Source: an uncultured Burkholderiales bacterium
Lineage (GTDB): Bacteria > Pseudomonadota > Gammaproteobacteria > Burkholderiales > Burkholderiaceae_C
Direction of reading: 5' to 3'
NCBI GenBank assembly: GCA_903932865.1
Contig: CAIZHQ010000010.1
Span: 1-44,800, forward strand
DNA: 44,800 nucleotides
The translations under genes were made by a program, and so were the position numbers. Shown here piece after piece: positions 15,961 to 24,931 of the stretch. The notes beneath the pieces were generated by a model that was not told the DNA's origin, did no database searches, and was given only the letters and a program-made list of their open reading frames with translations. Each line of letters begins with the position of its first letter. Position 1 is the first letter of the stretch.

Positions 15961-16950
15961 TCACTCTACCCGTATGTTGTTCTTGGAAATGAAGTTGCTC
16001 CAATAGGACAAATCAGCTGCTGCACGACGCTTGATTTCGACCTCTCCACCAGATATAGGCAGCAACGATAGTTCGTTCAATTTGGCTTTAACCAGGGGGT
16101 CTGCCATGATTTGCTGCATAGCTGCGTTGAAGGTGGCTACAGCCTTATCGCTCATACCAACAGGGCCAACTATTGCATACCAGCCGGGCATGGCAGGTAC
16201 ATCCAAGCCAGCTTCTTTAACTGTTGGGACTTGGGGCCATTGAGCAATACGACCAGCTCCGAGTACCGCCACAGCATTGACTTTACCTGCCTGAACTTGC
16301 GGTAAAGCAGGGCCAACGACACTCACCATCGCGTCAATTTCTCCGGCCAAAACGGCTGTGAGTGCTGCAGCAGAACCCTTGTAGGGTACGTGCAACAACT
16401 TTACGCCGGCTTGCGAAGCGATCAATTCCATGGCGATGTGGGTGGAGTTGCCAATGCCCGCACTGCTGAATGTCAAATTCCCGCCCTTCTTTTTTGCTTG
16501 CTCGATAAATTGGGCTAACGTTTTGATACCGCTCTTGGTACTTGTGACCAAGACAAAGGGCGTGTCAGCGACAGGCGATACATAAGTGAAATCCTTTGCT
16601 GGGTCGTAAGGCAGATTTTTGTACAACGCCGGATTGAAGGCTAATTGAGAAACGCCAGAAAGTACGAGGGTGTAACCATCAGCAGGGGCCTTGGCCACCG
16701 CTCCCATCGCGACCATACCGTTGGCGGCCGGATTGTTCTCGACAATGACCGGTTGTTTGAGATGCTGCGCCAAGCGATCGCTCAACATGCGTGCAATGAC
16801 GTCTGAACCAGAACCTGGCCCTTGTGGTACAACAAATTTGATTGCACGGTTAGGCCAAATCTCTTGCGCCAAAGCGCCAAATGGCGTCGCAAAAAAAGTG
16901 ACTGCCGCCGTGATCATCGCCAACAATTGACTAGAAAATAATGTGTGCAT
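15961..16950 (-). CDS. Bug/TctC-type periplasmic solute-binding protein
   Basis: From the ATG at 16950, with AAGGAG seven bases before it, the product has 329 residues. The first 28 are a signal peptide ending in GALA. The mature part has the Bug family pattern: WPNRAIKFVVPQGPGSGSD, IVENNPAANGMVAMGAVAKA, GYTLVLSG and LLHVPYKGSAAALTAVLAG. These periplasmic receptors bind small carboxylates and similar compounds, and are greatly expanded in Burkholderiales. No TctAB permease genes are nearby, as is usual for orphan Bug proteins. It follows the CocE hydrolase gene by 28 bases, so both are probably induced together by the divergent LysR regulator. The ligand cannot be told from sequence. Confidence 0.9.
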   Translation of the reverse strand: MHTLFSSQLLAMITAAVTFFATPFGALAQEIWPNRAIKFVVPQGPGSGSDVIARMLSDRLAQHLKQPVIVENNPAANGMVAMGAVAKAPADGYTLVLSGVSQLAFNPALYKNLPYDPAKDFTYVSPVADTPFVLVTSTKSGIKTLAQFIEQAKKKGGNLTFSSAGIGNSTHIAMELIASQAGVKLLHVPYKGSAAALTAVLAGEIDAMVSVVGPALPQVQAGKVNAVAVLGAGRIAQWPQVPTVKEAGLDVPAMPGWYAIVGPVGMSDKAVATFNAAMQQIMADPLVKAKLNELSLLPISGGEVEIKRRAAADLSYWSNFISKNNIRVE

Positions 16951-16978
16951 GAAAGTGCTCCTTAAATAGGTGTTGAAA

Positions 16979-18835
16979 TCAAAATGTCGCTGTAGGTTGT
17001 CGAACAGGAAGTTCAAACCAGGTGGCATTGGGGCCGAGAAACAGTTCCAGTCGTGGCGGTCTACCATGAGGCACGGGAGTGGCATGGCCGGCGTCGCTGC
17101 CTGTAAGCGACAGCCTGATCCTGCTGCCAATGGCAAATGTCCAAGACACGGGCAACAAAGAAAACGTCAATCTGGCTGGCTCGCCTGGGTTGAGTAATTT
17201 GGCCGTCGCACGGTCGTAATTGTTAACAGGCCAAGTAGCCACGTAATCCGGTGACATCGACAGTCCCTCGCGATGCAATGCGCGGAATGAACCTTCCGTG
17301 ACATAGCGGGCAGATCCGTCAGGTAACACCTCGCTTAAATAAACATATACGGCCGCATCAGTTTGGGACGATGCGAGCAAGAGATGAGCGATGACGTGAC
17401 CGGTTAGTTCGACAGTGGTTTTAAGTGGGGCGCTGTCGTAGCAAAGGTGATCCGCTTGCTTATCAGTCCAGTCGGGGTAATAGTGCTCAACTGCGGTGGC
17501 CCCCAAGCGCTCAAACCGCGTCTGAGTACCCGAAGAAATCGAGAAATCAACTTGGTAGCTATGGCAACCGTTTTGAGCATCAGGGTGCGTTGTCAATGCC
17601 CCTTGAGCATCCGGGTACAGCTTTGCATTGCCCTCAAAAGGCGGCCATGTATTAGATGACTGCCACTCCTCTTGATGAATGGTGAAGTAGTGGACAGGCT
17701 CTTCTTGATCAAGCCCTGTGTCCAAGCCCCGCAGGTGATGGTCAAAAAAGCGCAACACTTCTGCCAACAAAGGAAAGTCTGAACCATTTTGGCTGCGCCA
17801 CGGAGATACATTGCTGCGAGCGCCGTGGTCCCAGGGGCCAAGCAGCAAACGGTGATGAGGACCTGGAAGAGTGAGAAAGCGAGTGATCGCTGAGTTACTG
17901 TACCCCGCGCCATCGTACCAACCTGAGATTGAATAAATGGCGACGTCTTTGGGTATCTGACTGCTGTAATAGCCCGGACTGCACACGTCGAGAGTTAGTT
18001 TAGGGTCGTGTAGCGCAGCGTCGTGTTGGAAGGGCATCTCACGAACCAAGTCGTTAAGCCGACAGTTGCTGCGGTGCTCATGGATCGCTGCAGCTAATAA
18101 ATGTCCATCCTCATCGCTGTCCACGGGCTGGGGGCCCGCCAACAAGGGGTTGCCGTAATAAGCAAAACTGGCAAGCGCTGCCCGATCATCTTGGTCTAAG
18201 GCGACCATCAATTCGTCGTAGCGCCCGGTCCATACCGTCGACAACATGCCGCCAACGTACATCTGGTCGGTGTAGATGTCCGTCACAGCGAAGAGGGGGG
18301 CGATGGCCTTGACCGCAGGGTGACCAGTACTAGCCAGAAACACTGCTGCGGCACCAAGGTAAGAAATACCAGTAGAGCCAACGACTCCGTTAGCCCAAGG
18401 CTGCTGAACGATCCATTCGACGACCTCACCGTAATCGTCGCGCTCTTTGGGTGAACGCAGCGCGTCACGAGTGCCAAAACTGGCACCCGTACCACGCACA
18501 TCGACGACCACCACAGCGTAGCCATGGGGCACAAAGAAGTCCCTGTAACGGCCGCAATTAGGACTGTTCTCAACCGTCGGATCTTGGGTCACGAACCGCC
18601 GGTAATAAGGCGTGAAAACAACGATAGTGGGAACCTTGTCGACAGGCTGTCCCACCGTCAGCGGAACAGGAAGGTACACATCGACCGCGATTCGACAACC
18701 GTCCCTCATAGTGACGTAGAGCGAGAACGGCTTGGACGGAACCGAGTAATAGGTTTGGCGAGTAGCCAAATAGCCACTGGGTGAAAGGCGCCAAGCGCCG
18801 GGTGTGGTGTCGCGATCGGACATAAAACCTGTCAT
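16979..18835 (-). CDS. CocE/NonD family hydrolase
   Basis: This 618-aa alpha/beta hydrolase belongs to the CocE/X-Pro dipeptidyl-peptidase (S15) family, which hydrolyses esters or amides. The triad is visible: Ser158 in GISYLG, Asp308 in SGWYDGAGYS and His337 in LGPWDHG. The N-terminal part carries VVVVDVRGTGAS before the nucleophile elbow. A C-terminal jelly-roll domain (about 400-618, with SRIRLSLTGSDAGH) completes the family layout. There is no signal peptide, so it acts in the cytoplasm. A second ATG at 18823 is possible. The pair with a Bug receptor suggests uptake and cleavage of one ester- or amide-containing compound; the substrate is unknown. Confidence 0.88.
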   Translation of the reverse strand: MTGFMSDRDTTPGAWRLSPSGYLATRQTYYSVPSKPFSLYVTMRDGCRIAVDVYLPVPLTVGQPVDKVPTIVVFTPYYRRFVTQDPTVENSPNCGRYRDFFVPHGYAVVVVDVRGTGASFGTRDALRSPKERDDYGEVVEWIVQQPWANGVVGSTGISYLGAAAVFLASTGHPAVKAIAPLFAVTDIYTDQMYVGGMLSTVWTGRYDELMVALDQDDRAALASFAYYGNPLLAGPQPVDSDEDGHLLAAAIHEHRSNCRLNDLVREMPFQHDAALHDPKLTLDVCSPGYYSSQIPKDVAIYSISGWYDGAGYSNSAITRFLTLPGPHHRLLLGPWDHGARSNVSPWRSQNGSDFPLLAEVLRFFDHHLRGLDTGLDQEEPVHYFTIHQEEWQSSNTWPPFEGNAKLYPDAQGALTTHPDAQNGCHSYQVDFSISSGTQTRFERLGATAVEHYYPDWTDKQADHLCYDSAPLKTTVELTGHVIAHLLLASSQTDAAVYVYLSEVLPDGSARYVTEGSFRALHREGLSMSPDYVATWPVNNYDRATAKLLNPGEPARLTFSLLPVSWTFAIGSRIRLSLTGSDAGHATPVPHGRPPRLELFLGPNATWFELPVRQPTATF

Positions 18836-18920
18836 GCATGTTGTTGAGGCTCACTGATAAAGCCCATGTGACATTCTCGAGAGGGACGGACTGTCTGAAA
18901 AATGCGAAATATGAATGAAG

Positions 18921-18939
18921 CCATAGACTTTTCCTATGG
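18921..18939. promoter_or_regulatory. LysR-type operator (T-N11-A palindrome)
   Basis: CCATAGACTTTTCCTATGG has perfect 6-base arms (CCATAG/CTATGG) around 7 bases and contains the T-N11-A signature. It sits 43 bases before the LysR start and about 80 bases before the divergent hydrolase start. This is the classic location for the recognition site of an LTTR controlling itself and the opposite operon. Confidence 0.65.
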
Positions 18940-18982
18940 CTAGAGTCCATGGGGTGTGCCTGCTGGCCGCCATAATGGTGAG

Positions 18983-19912
18983 ATGGATATTAAGCAACTC
19001 CGGTATTTCGTGAAGGTTGTCGAGCTTAAGAACATCACGGCAGCAGCTCAAGCGTTGTTCATTGCACAGCCTTCTCTGAGCCAACATATGGCCAATCTAG
19101 AGGCAACACTAGATGTCAAACTTCTCAACCGCAGCGTCAATGGAACTACACCCACAGTGGTGGGTGAATTGTTTTACCAACATGCCAAAAACATCCTCCG
19201 CCAACTCGAGGAAGCTCAAATCGCCATACGCATCGAAAGCCAGACGCCGTCGGGCCGCGTTGCCATAGGATTTCCCACCAGTACTTCACGTATCGTCGCT
19301 GCGTCGTTGCTAGAGCGACTGCATGAACGCTATCCGCTGATACAACTAGAGTTGGTCGAAGCCTCTAGCGGTGAACTCGCAGGGCTGGTGGCTTCTGACC
19401 GTTTGGCTATGGCTATCACAATGAACGCCCGACTCGACAAACGTGTGACCATTGAGCCGCTTTTGCAAGAAGAGCTGTTTGTTGTCCTTGCACCCTCACC
19501 AAACCTCCCAGCTCGGTTGGACGTTAAGACCTTGTCAGAACTGCCCTTGTTGCTGCCAACTTATCCTAACTCTGTACGGGTCATCACCGAGCGTTTATTT
19601 GTTGAGTGCCATCTCAGTTTCAACGTTATCGCTGAAACGAGTGCCGTGGAAATTTTGATACTAGCCGTCGAGCGAGGCCTTGGTGCGACGGTACTACCCT
19701 TCGCGGCATTTGCACTGGCACAACAACATGGCCGCGTAGTAGGCATACCAATGAAGGGGAAGCCTTTGGTTCGAGAGCTTTCCTTGAGCCTTTCAACTAC
19801 TGCAGCGCGCAGCCCCGCAGTCCAGTGTGTGCGGAATGTGTTGCTCGATGTGATCAAGGAGGAAATTTGGGCAAACCGTTGGCTCGGCGTTGAATTAATA
19901 GAAGTTACCTAG
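18983..19912 (+). CDS. LysR-family regulator (Nac/CynR-like)
   Basis: The 309-aa product starts at MDIKQLRYFVKVVELKNITA, with the winged helix-turn-helix (about 1-60: AAQALFIAQPSLSQHMANLE) and a substrate-binding domain (about 90-295). The ATG at 18983 gives the conserved LysR N-terminus; the frame extends further up without support. It is divergent from the CocE-Bug pair and very likely controls it through the operator at 18921-18939 in response to the compound taken up or its product. The subgroup resembles Nac/CynR regulators, but the inducer cannot be predicted. Confidence 0.9.
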   Translation: MDIKQLRYFVKVVELKNITAAAQALFIAQPSLSQHMANLEATLDVKLLNRSVNGTTPTVVGELFYQHAKNILRQLEEAQIAIRIESQTPSGRVAIGFPTSTSRIVAASLLERLHERYPLIQLELVEASSGELAGLVASDRLAMAITMNARLDKRVTIEPLLQEELFVVLAPSPNLPARLDVKTLSELPLLLPTYPNSVRVITERLFVECHLSFNVIAETSAVEILILAVERGLGATVLPFAAFALAQQHGRVVGIPMKGKPLVRELSLSLSTTAARSPAVQCVRNVLLDVIKEEIWANRWLGVELIEVT

Positions 19913-20446
19913 GTCAAAAAATGTCAAGACCCATTTGGAATTTATCTTTGCCGGACTAGATGTCAAAGCAAATATTCGATCACGTTTACCGTTGGTCTGT
20001 TGCGTAAAGTTCTGATAAGTAGCGGCCTTCGTTGCAAGCATTCTCTTTTCTACGTTCGACTGCTTTTCTGGCTCAATTGGATTCGACGCCAAACATGCGA
20101 CAGACCGCTTACAGCCTTTAGTGACTGTTTGCGCGCATAGTCTGCGTAAGGCAGTGCTCTTTTGCAGCTGGCACCCGTGCGGCGCTCAAAAAAGCCCTAC
20201 AGCGCGTTTTTTCTTGGGTTCGCTGGGCCAAGTAGCTGGACTCATTTCAAAACAAACGTAGCGTTTTTTTCAAGCTGAGCACAGCGTTAGCTGCGTCTGC
20301 GCAGAGGCAAAAAGCAAGGCCGCATTGACACCATGCTGGCGTCACTGAGAACAGATTGAATTAGGCTTGTTTGACTGTTCCGAAATCTATGAAAAGACAT
20401 CGAAAAATCTATGAGAAGTAGTAAACCCGGACCATACTACTTTGAA
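19913..20446. other. long region without a recognised gene
   Basis: I see no convincing gene here on either strand. Small items are: a weak hairpin GCGCT...AGCGC at 20182-20205 followed by six T, possibly ending the LysR transcript; AACG-TAG-CGTT followed by a T-run; and a near-duplicate of about 15 bases (GAAATCTATGAAAAG and AAAATCTATGAGAAG) near 20382-20417. The stretch lies between a probably acquired catabolic cassette and the 3' end of a tRNA gene, a common insertion point. It may be debris of an older element, but no integrase fragment or tRNA-end duplicate is visible. Confidence 0.5.
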
Positions 20447-20451
20447 CATAA

Positions 20452-20483
20452 GAAAAAGCACTTAGAGTTTCCTCTAAGTGCTT
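20452..20483 (-). terminator. intrinsic terminator of tRNA-Val
   Basis: On the minus strand AAGCACTTAGAG and CTCTAAGTGCTT form a perfect 12-base stem with a GAAA tetraloop, followed by TTTTTC. It begins 18 bases beyond the CCA end of the tRNA. This is a textbook Rho-independent terminator. Confidence 0.9.
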
Positions 20484-20501
20484 GATTTCATTGGGAATTT
20501 T

Positions 20502-20576
20502 TGGTGGGCGATGCAAGTTTCGAACTTGCGACCCCTGCAGTGTGAATGCAGTGCTCTACCCCTGAGCTAATCGCCC
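20502..20576 (-). tRNA. tRNA-Val(CAC)
   Basis: The minus strand folds as a full cloverleaf. The acceptor is GGGCGAT/ATCGCCC, the D arm is GCTC...GAGC, and the anticodon stem CTGCA/TGCAG carries loop TTCACAC (anticodon CAC). The T arm is GCAAG/CTTGC with TTCGAAA in the loop. The 3' ACCA is encoded. It reads GUG valine codons. A strong terminator follows, and dnaQ ends about 105 bases upstream on the same strand. Confidence 0.96.
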
Positions 20577-20682
20577 TGCGCCGTTCAGCGAAGACAGCAA
20601 TTATGCCATGAAAAACTGGCCCATTTGACTCTCAACAGTTGAAAAGTCGCCGCCAAACGCATGGCCTTTTGGCCGATGGGGC

Positions 20683-21393
20683 TCACGCCGACTGAGCCAG
20701 ACGCCAAACGGTTTTGCCGCCACTCGATTTGTCCAGTTGACTCAACACGTCATCGTGGGCCGCCAACTCTTGCGCATTGGCGGGAAGTACCGACAAAACA
20801 TAGGTACTCAGGTCCATTTGTATCTTCACCGACTCGGTGTTTGTGGGTGCGTCGCCCGCATCGATCAGCAAGGCCTCTTGGCCGCGTGTCATGTTGATGT
20901 ACACGTCGGCCAGCAACTCGGCATCGAGCAAAGCGCCGTGCAAGGTGCGGCCAGAGTTGTCGACTTCGAGGCGGTCGCACAGCGAGTCGAGACTGTTGCG
21001 CTTGCCGGGGAACATTTCCTTGGCCATGGCCAGGGTGTCGATGACGTTGCTGACATAGGCCTTGAGCGGCTTCTTGCCCGCACGCTCCAGTTCCTTGTTC
21101 AGAAAACCCACGTCAAAAGCCGCGTTGTGGATGATCAACTCTGCATCGGCGAGGTATTCGAGGATTTCGTCGGCCAGTTGCGCAAACTTGGGTTTGTCTC
21201 GCAAAAACTCGTTGCTGATGCCATGCACCTTGAGCGCATCTTCGTGGCTGTCGCGCTCGGGGTTGAAATAAAAATGCAGGTTGTTGCCGGTAAGCTTGCG
21301 GGCTAACAGCTCCACACAACCGAGCTCGATAATGCGGTCACCGCCTTCTGCCGAGAGGCCTGTGGTTTCGGTGTCGAGAACGATTTGACGCAT
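20683..21393 (-). CDS. dnaQ: DNA polymerase III epsilon subunit (3'-5' proofreading exonuclease)
   Basis: From the ATG at 21393 the product has 236 residues: MRQIVLDTETTGL (ExoI with Asp7 and Glu9), LIIHNAAFDVGFL (ExoII) and HGALLDAELLADVY (ExoIII with the catalytic His and Asp). The C-terminal tail that binds the alpha subunit follows. It proofreads for the replicative polymerase. The start is eight bases after the fdx stop, so it is probably the last gene of the isc transcript. The longer upstream frame has no homology and was trimmed. Confidence 0.95.
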   Translation of the reverse strand: MRQIVLDTETTGLSAEGGDRIIELGCVELLARKLTGNNLHFYFNPERDSHEDALKVHGISNEFLRDKPKFAQLADEILEYLADAELIIHNAAFDVGFLNKELERAGKKPLKAYVSNVIDTLAMAKEMFPGKRNSLDSLCDRLEVDNSGRTLHGALLDAELLADVYINMTRGQEALLIDAGDAPTNTESVKIQMDLSTYVLSVLPANAQELAAHDDVLSQLDKSSGGKTVWRLAQSA

Positions 21394-21401
21394 ATCAGGC
21401 C

Positions 21402-21740
21402 TCAGTGGTTTTCTTTGGCGTGGTTGATGGTGTAGCGGGGGATCTCGATGACCAGATCGCTCTTGGCCACAAAAGCCTGGCAACTCAGGCGCGAGTTGGG
21501 CTCCAGGCCCCAGGCGCGGTCGAGCAGGTCTTCCTCAGTTTCTTCCATCTCATTGAGGCTTTTGAAGCCTTCGCGCACCACCACATGGCAGGTGGTGCAG
21601 GCTGCGCTCATGTCACAGGCGTGTTCGATGTTGATGTGGTTGTCGAGCAGCGCTTCGCAGATGCTGGTGCCGGCAGGCGCGGTGATCTCGGCGCCTTGAG
21701 GGCAGTATTCGGGGTGGGGCAATATTTTGATGACAGGCAT
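21402..21740 (-). CDS. fdx: ISC [2Fe-2S] ferredoxin
   Basis: The 112-aa protein (start MPVIKILPHPEYCP, ATG at 21740) is the adrenodoxin-type ferredoxin of the ISC system. It supplies electrons for cluster assembly on IscU. The 2Fe-2S ligands are visible as Cys-x5-Cys-x2-Cys in HACDMSAACTTCHVV and a later Cys in RLSCQAFV. Length matches the family. It lies between hscA and dnaQ on the minus strand, as expected for the last isc gene. A longer upstream frame was rejected because it has no homology and overlaps hscA. Confidence 0.95.
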   Translation of the reverse strand: MPVIKILPHPEYCPQGAEITAPAGTSICEALLDNHINIEHACDMSAACTTCHVVVREGFKSLNEMEETEEDLLDRAWGLEPNSRLSCQAFVAKSDLVIEIPRYTINHAKENH

Positions 21741-21775
21741 AAGGGTGTTCGCAGGTCGAGTCGATGGGGGTGCGC

Positions 21776-23641
21776 TCAAAGCGCTTGGACGTTTTGCCCC
21801 GCCAAGGCTTTTTGGATGCTGTGGTTCATGCGCTCGGCCGCAAAGGCTTCGGTGCCCTTGGCCAGCGCTTGGGTGCAGTCTTCCAGCGCTTGGGCGTCTT
21901 GTTCTGTTTGAACGGCGGCTTGCAAAGTGGCCATCAGGGCGTCGATGCTCGCACGCTCGGCATCGCTCAGCAACTGGCCATCAGCGGCCAAGGCGCTGCG
22001 CGTGGCCAGCAGCATGCGGTCGGCGTCCACACGGGCTTCCACCAGCGCGCGGGCTTTCATGTCGGCCTGCGCGGTGGTGAAGCTTTCTTGCAGCATGGTG
22101 GCGATCTGATCGTCGCTCAGGCCATACGAAGGCTTGACGTCGATGCGGGCTTCTACGCCACTGATTTGTTCTTTGGCACCCACGTTCAGCAGGCCATCGG
22201 CATCCACCGTGAAGGTGACGCGGATGCGGGCGGCACCTGCGGCCATGGGCGGGATGCCGCGCAATTCAAAGCGAGCCAGGCTGCGGCAGTCTTGCACCAG
22301 ATCGCGCTCGCCCTGCACCACATGCAGCGCCAGCGCGGTCTGCCCGTCTTGGTAAGTGGTGAAGTCTTGCGCCATGGCGGTGGGGATGGTCTGGTTGCGC
22401 GGGATGATGCGTTCGACCAGGCCACCCATGGTTTCGATGCCCAGCGACAGCGGGATCACATCCAGCAGCAGCAACTCGCCTGCGGCGTTGTTGCCTGCCA
22501 GCTGGTTGGCCTGAATGGCCGCGCCCAAGGCCACGACTTCGTCGGGGTTGAGGTTGTTGAGCGGGGCTTGACCAAAGAAGTCCGCCACGGCCTGCTGGAT
22601 TTGCGGCATGCGGGTGGAGCCGCCCACCATGACCACGCCTTGCACATCGTCTTTGGCCAACTGCGCATCGCGAAGCGCTTTGCGCACGGCGGTGATGCAG
22701 CGGGCTGTCAGGGCTTGGGTGGCTTGCTCGAAATCTGCGCGGCTGAGCTGAGCCGACAAACTGCCGGTGGACAAGGCGGCATTGAGCGTGACGGCATCGG
22801 CGCTGGTGAGTGCTTCTTTGGCGGCGCGTGCCGCTGCCTTGAGCACGGTTTTGTCTTCGGCCGTGGCTGCCTGCAATCCGGGCTGACGCGCCATGGCGGC
22901 ATCGGCCAAGGCTTGGTCGTAATCGTCGCCGCCCAAGGCCGAGTCGCCGCCCGTGGACAGCACTTCAAACACGCCTTGCGTCAGGCGCAGGATGGAAATG
23001 TCGAACGTGCCACCACCCAAATCGAACACGGCATAGACGCCTTCGCTCGCGTTGTCGAGGCCATAGGCAATGGCCGCGGCGGTCGGCTCGTTGATCAGAC
23101 GCAGCACATTCAGGCCCGCCAGTTTCGCGGCGTCTTTGGTGGCCTGTCGCTGGGCGTCGTCAAAGTAAGCGGGCACGGTGATCACGGCACCGTACAGGTC
23201 GTCGTTGAAGGTGTCTTCGGCGCGGTAACGCAGGGTGGCCAAAATTTCGGCACTCACTTCCACAGGCGATTTGGGGCCTTGCACTGTCTGGATGCTGAGC
23301 ATGCCTTGCTCACTCGCGGTGAACTCGTAGGGGAGCTTGCTGCGGTCAGCGATGTCTTGCAGGCCACGCCCCATGAAGCGCTTGACCGAGGCGATGGTGT
23401 TGACCGGGTCACTGGCAGCAGATTGCACTGCGTCAAAACCGATCTGGCGGCCCTGCCCCGGCATGAAGCGCACGACCGAGGGCAGAATCACCCGGCCATC
23501 GTCGTCAGGCAAGCATTCGGACACGCCGTTGCGCACCGAAGCCACCAGAGAATGGGTGGTGCCCAAGTCGATGCCCACCGCAATGCGGCGTTGGTGGGGG
23601 TCGGGCGACTGGCCCGGTTCAGAAATCTGCAGTAACGCCAT
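21776..23641 (-). CDS. hscA: Fe-S assembly Hsp70 chaperone HscA
   Basis: The 621-aa product starts [10 protein letters not shown] and carries the Hsp70 nucleotide-binding domain: [43 protein letters not shown] and [15 protein letters not shown]. The substrate-binding domain is at about 385-621, with [14 protein letters not shown]. HscA uses ATP, with HscB, to release clusters from IscU by binding its LPPVK motif. It follows hscB after 16 bases. A TTG two codons upstream is possible, but the ATG gives the usual family N-terminus. Confidence 0.96.
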   Translation of the reverse strand: MALLQISEPGQSPDPHQRRIAVGIDLGTTHSLVASVRNGVSECLPDDDGRVILPSVVRFMPGQGRQIGFDAVQSAASDPVNTIASVKRFMGRGLQDIADRSKLPYEFTASEQGMLSIQTVQGPKSPVEVSAEILATLRYRAEDTFNDDLYGAVITVPAYFDDAQRQATKDAAKLAGLNVLRLINEPTAAAIAYGLDNASEGVYAVFDLGGGTFDISILRLTQGVFEVLSTGGDSALGGDDYDQALADAAMARQPGLQAATAEDKTVLKAAARAAKEALTSADAVTLNAALSTGSLSAQLSRADFEQATQALTARCITAVRKALRDAQLAKDDVQGVVMVGGSTRMPQIQQAVADFFGQAPLNNLNPDEVVALGAAIQANQLAGNNAAGELLLLDVIPLSLGIETMGGLVERIIPRNQTIPTAMAQDFTTYQDGQTALALHVVQGERDLVQDCRSLARFELRGIPPMAAGAARIRVTFTVDADGLLNVGAKEQISGVEARIDVKPSYGLSDDQIATMLQESFTTAQADMKARALVEARVDADRMLLATRSALAADGQLLSDAERASIDALMATLQAAVQTEQDAQALEDCTQALAKGTEAFAAERMNHSIQKALAGQNVQAL

Positions 23642-23657
23642 GGTCAATCAGGGGAGG

Positions 23658-24176
23658 TCAGGTCAATCGGTCGAGTTTAGCGTTCACTTCTTGCGTGAAG
23701 CGCTCAATGAACATGAGCGCCCTCACCTGCCCCACAGCTTGCGCGGGGTCTTTGGCCACATCCAGCAAATCGCCCAGCGTTTGTTGCACACGGCGCTGCT
23801 CTGCGGCCACTTCATCGGCCAGGGCCTCCAGGCCGTCGACTGACTCGGTGTCTTCCAGGCTTTCACGCCATTCCATTTGCTGCATCAGGAATGCGGCGGG
23901 CATCGCCGTGTTGTTTTCTGCCTGCACGGGCGCGCCTTGCAGCTCGCACAAATAGGCGGCACGTTTGAGAGGGTCTTTCAGCCGCTGATAGGCCTCATTG
24001 ATGCGCACCGACCACTGCATGGCCACACGCTGAGCAGCGGCACCTTCGGCTGCAAAGCGGTCGGGGTGGGCTTCGCGTTGCAGGGTCTTCCAGCGGGCAT
24101 CCAATTGAGCGCGGTCCTGTGCGTATTGCACGGGCACATCAAACAACTCAAAGTCGTTGGCTTGAAGCGAGATCAC
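23658..24176 (-). CDS. hscB: Fe-S assembly J-protein co-chaperone HscB
   Basis: This 172-aa J-type protein delivers IscU to HscA and stimulates its ATPase. The J domain (1-75) carries the HPD motif in LQREAHPDRFAAEG and NEAYQRLKDPLKRAAYLC. A three-helix C-terminal domain for IscU binding follows. The start codon is GTG (24176), 11 bases after the iscA stop; no in-frame ATG fits the family N-terminus NDFELFDVP. Order iscA-hscB-hscA-fdx is standard. Confidence 0.95.
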   Translation of the reverse strand: MISLQANDFELFDVPVQYAQDRAQLDARWKTLQREAHPDRFAAEGAAAQRVAMQWSVRINEAYQRLKDPLKRAAYLCELQGAPVQAENNTAMPAAFLMQQMEWRESLEDTESVDGLEALADEVAAEQRRVQQTLGDLLDVAKDPAQAVGQVRALMFIERFTQEVNAKLDRLT

Positions 24177-24187
24177 ACGCGCAGGGC

Positions 24188-24511
24188 TCAGACGCGGAAG
24201 GACTCACCGCAACCGCAGCGGTCACGCTCGTTGGGGTTGTTGAAGCGGAAACCTTCGTTCAGGCCTTCGCGCACAAAATCAAGCTCGGTGCCATCGATGT
24301 AGGCCAGGCTTTTCGGGTCCACCAGCACCTTGACGCCATGGCCCTCAAAGACCACATCTTCAGGGGCGATGTCGTCGACGTACTCGAGCTTGTAAGCCAG
24401 GCCGGAGCACCCTGTGGTCTTGACCCCCAGGCGCACACCGACACCCGAGCCACGTTTGGCCAGGTACCGGGTCACATGCCGCGCAGCAGCGGCTGACAGT
24501 GAGATGGCCAT
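24188..24511 (-). CDS. iscA: A-type Fe-S carrier IscA
   Basis: The 107-aa protein has the A-type carrier signature: the three conserved cysteines in [13 protein letters not shown] and RCGCGESF. It accepts clusters and passes them to client proteins. The N-terminus [13 protein letters not shown] and total length match IscA. The ATG is one base after the iscU stop, so the two are tightly coupled. Confidence 0.96.
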   Translation of the reverse strand: MAISLSAAAARHVTRYLAKRGSGVGVRLGVKTTGCSGLAYKLEYVDDIAPEDVVFEGHGVKVLVDPKSLAYIDGTELDFVREGLNEGFRFNNPNERDRCGCGESFRV

Positions 24512-24512
24512 G

Positions 24513-24899
24513 TCAGTTCAGGTGTTTCTTTTTGTAGTCTTCCACGGCCGCCTTGATGGCGTCTTCGGCCAAGATGGAACAGTGGATTTTGACCGGTGGC
24601 AGCGCCAGCTCTTCGGCGATTTCGCTGTTCTTGAGGGCTGCAGCCTGGTCCAAGGTTTTGCCCTTGACCCACTCGGTGACGAGTGAGCTGGATGCAATGG
24701 CTGAGCCGCAGCCATAGGTCTTGAAGCGTGCGTCTTCGATCACACCAGTAGTCGGGTTGACCTTGATTTGCAACTTCATCACGTCACCGCAAGCCGGTGC
24801 GCCGACCATGCCGGTGCCCACGCTGTCATCGCCTTTGTCAAACGAACCCACGTTGCGGGGATTTTCGTAGTGGTCAACCACTTTTTCAGAATATGCCAT
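24513..24899 (-). CDS. iscU: Fe-S cluster scaffold IscU
   Basis: The 128-aa scaffold begins [20 protein letters not shown]. It carries its three cluster ligands in [19 protein letters not shown] and KIHCSIL, with the Asp after the first Cys and the HscA-binding LPPVK motif ([10 protein letters not shown]). Sulfur from IscS and iron are combined here before transfer by HscA/HscB. It is 32 bases downstream of iscS. All functional residues are present. Confidence 0.97.
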   Translation of the reverse strand: MAYSEKVVDHYENPRNVGSFDKGDDSVGTGMVGAPACGDVMKLQIKVNPTTGVIEDARFKTYGCGSAIASSSLVTEWVKGKTLDQAAALKNSEIAEELALPPVKIHCSILAEDAIKAAVEDYKKKHLN

Positions 24900-24931
24900 G
24901 GTGTTTTCTCCGTAATCAGGTCAATGTCAAC

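Noticed and set aside
15945..15992. Short plus-strand frame with an AGGAGA site before the Bug gene end
   Set aside because: About 15 codons with no family resemblance; probably chance, or the stub of a lost gene that cannot be identified.
16951..17136. N-terminal extension of the Bug receptor frame
   Set aside because: It would overlap the hydrolase end and would bury the signal peptide; the ATG at 16950 has AAGGAG and starts directly with the signal sequence.
19895..20092. Minus-strand frame of 65 codons after the LysR gene
   Set aside because: No ribosome site or homology, ordinary AT-rich chance frame overlapping the LysR end.
20382..20417. Near-duplicate of about 15 bases considered as a possible attachment or CRISPR-like repeat
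   Set aside because: Only two imperfect copies, no spacer regularity, and no similarity to the tRNA 3' end.
21764..23635. Plus-strand frame of 623 codons opposite hscA
   Set aside because: Composition is that of a complementary-strand shadow (many His, Gly, Arg and Val); HscA on the minus strand is unambiguous.
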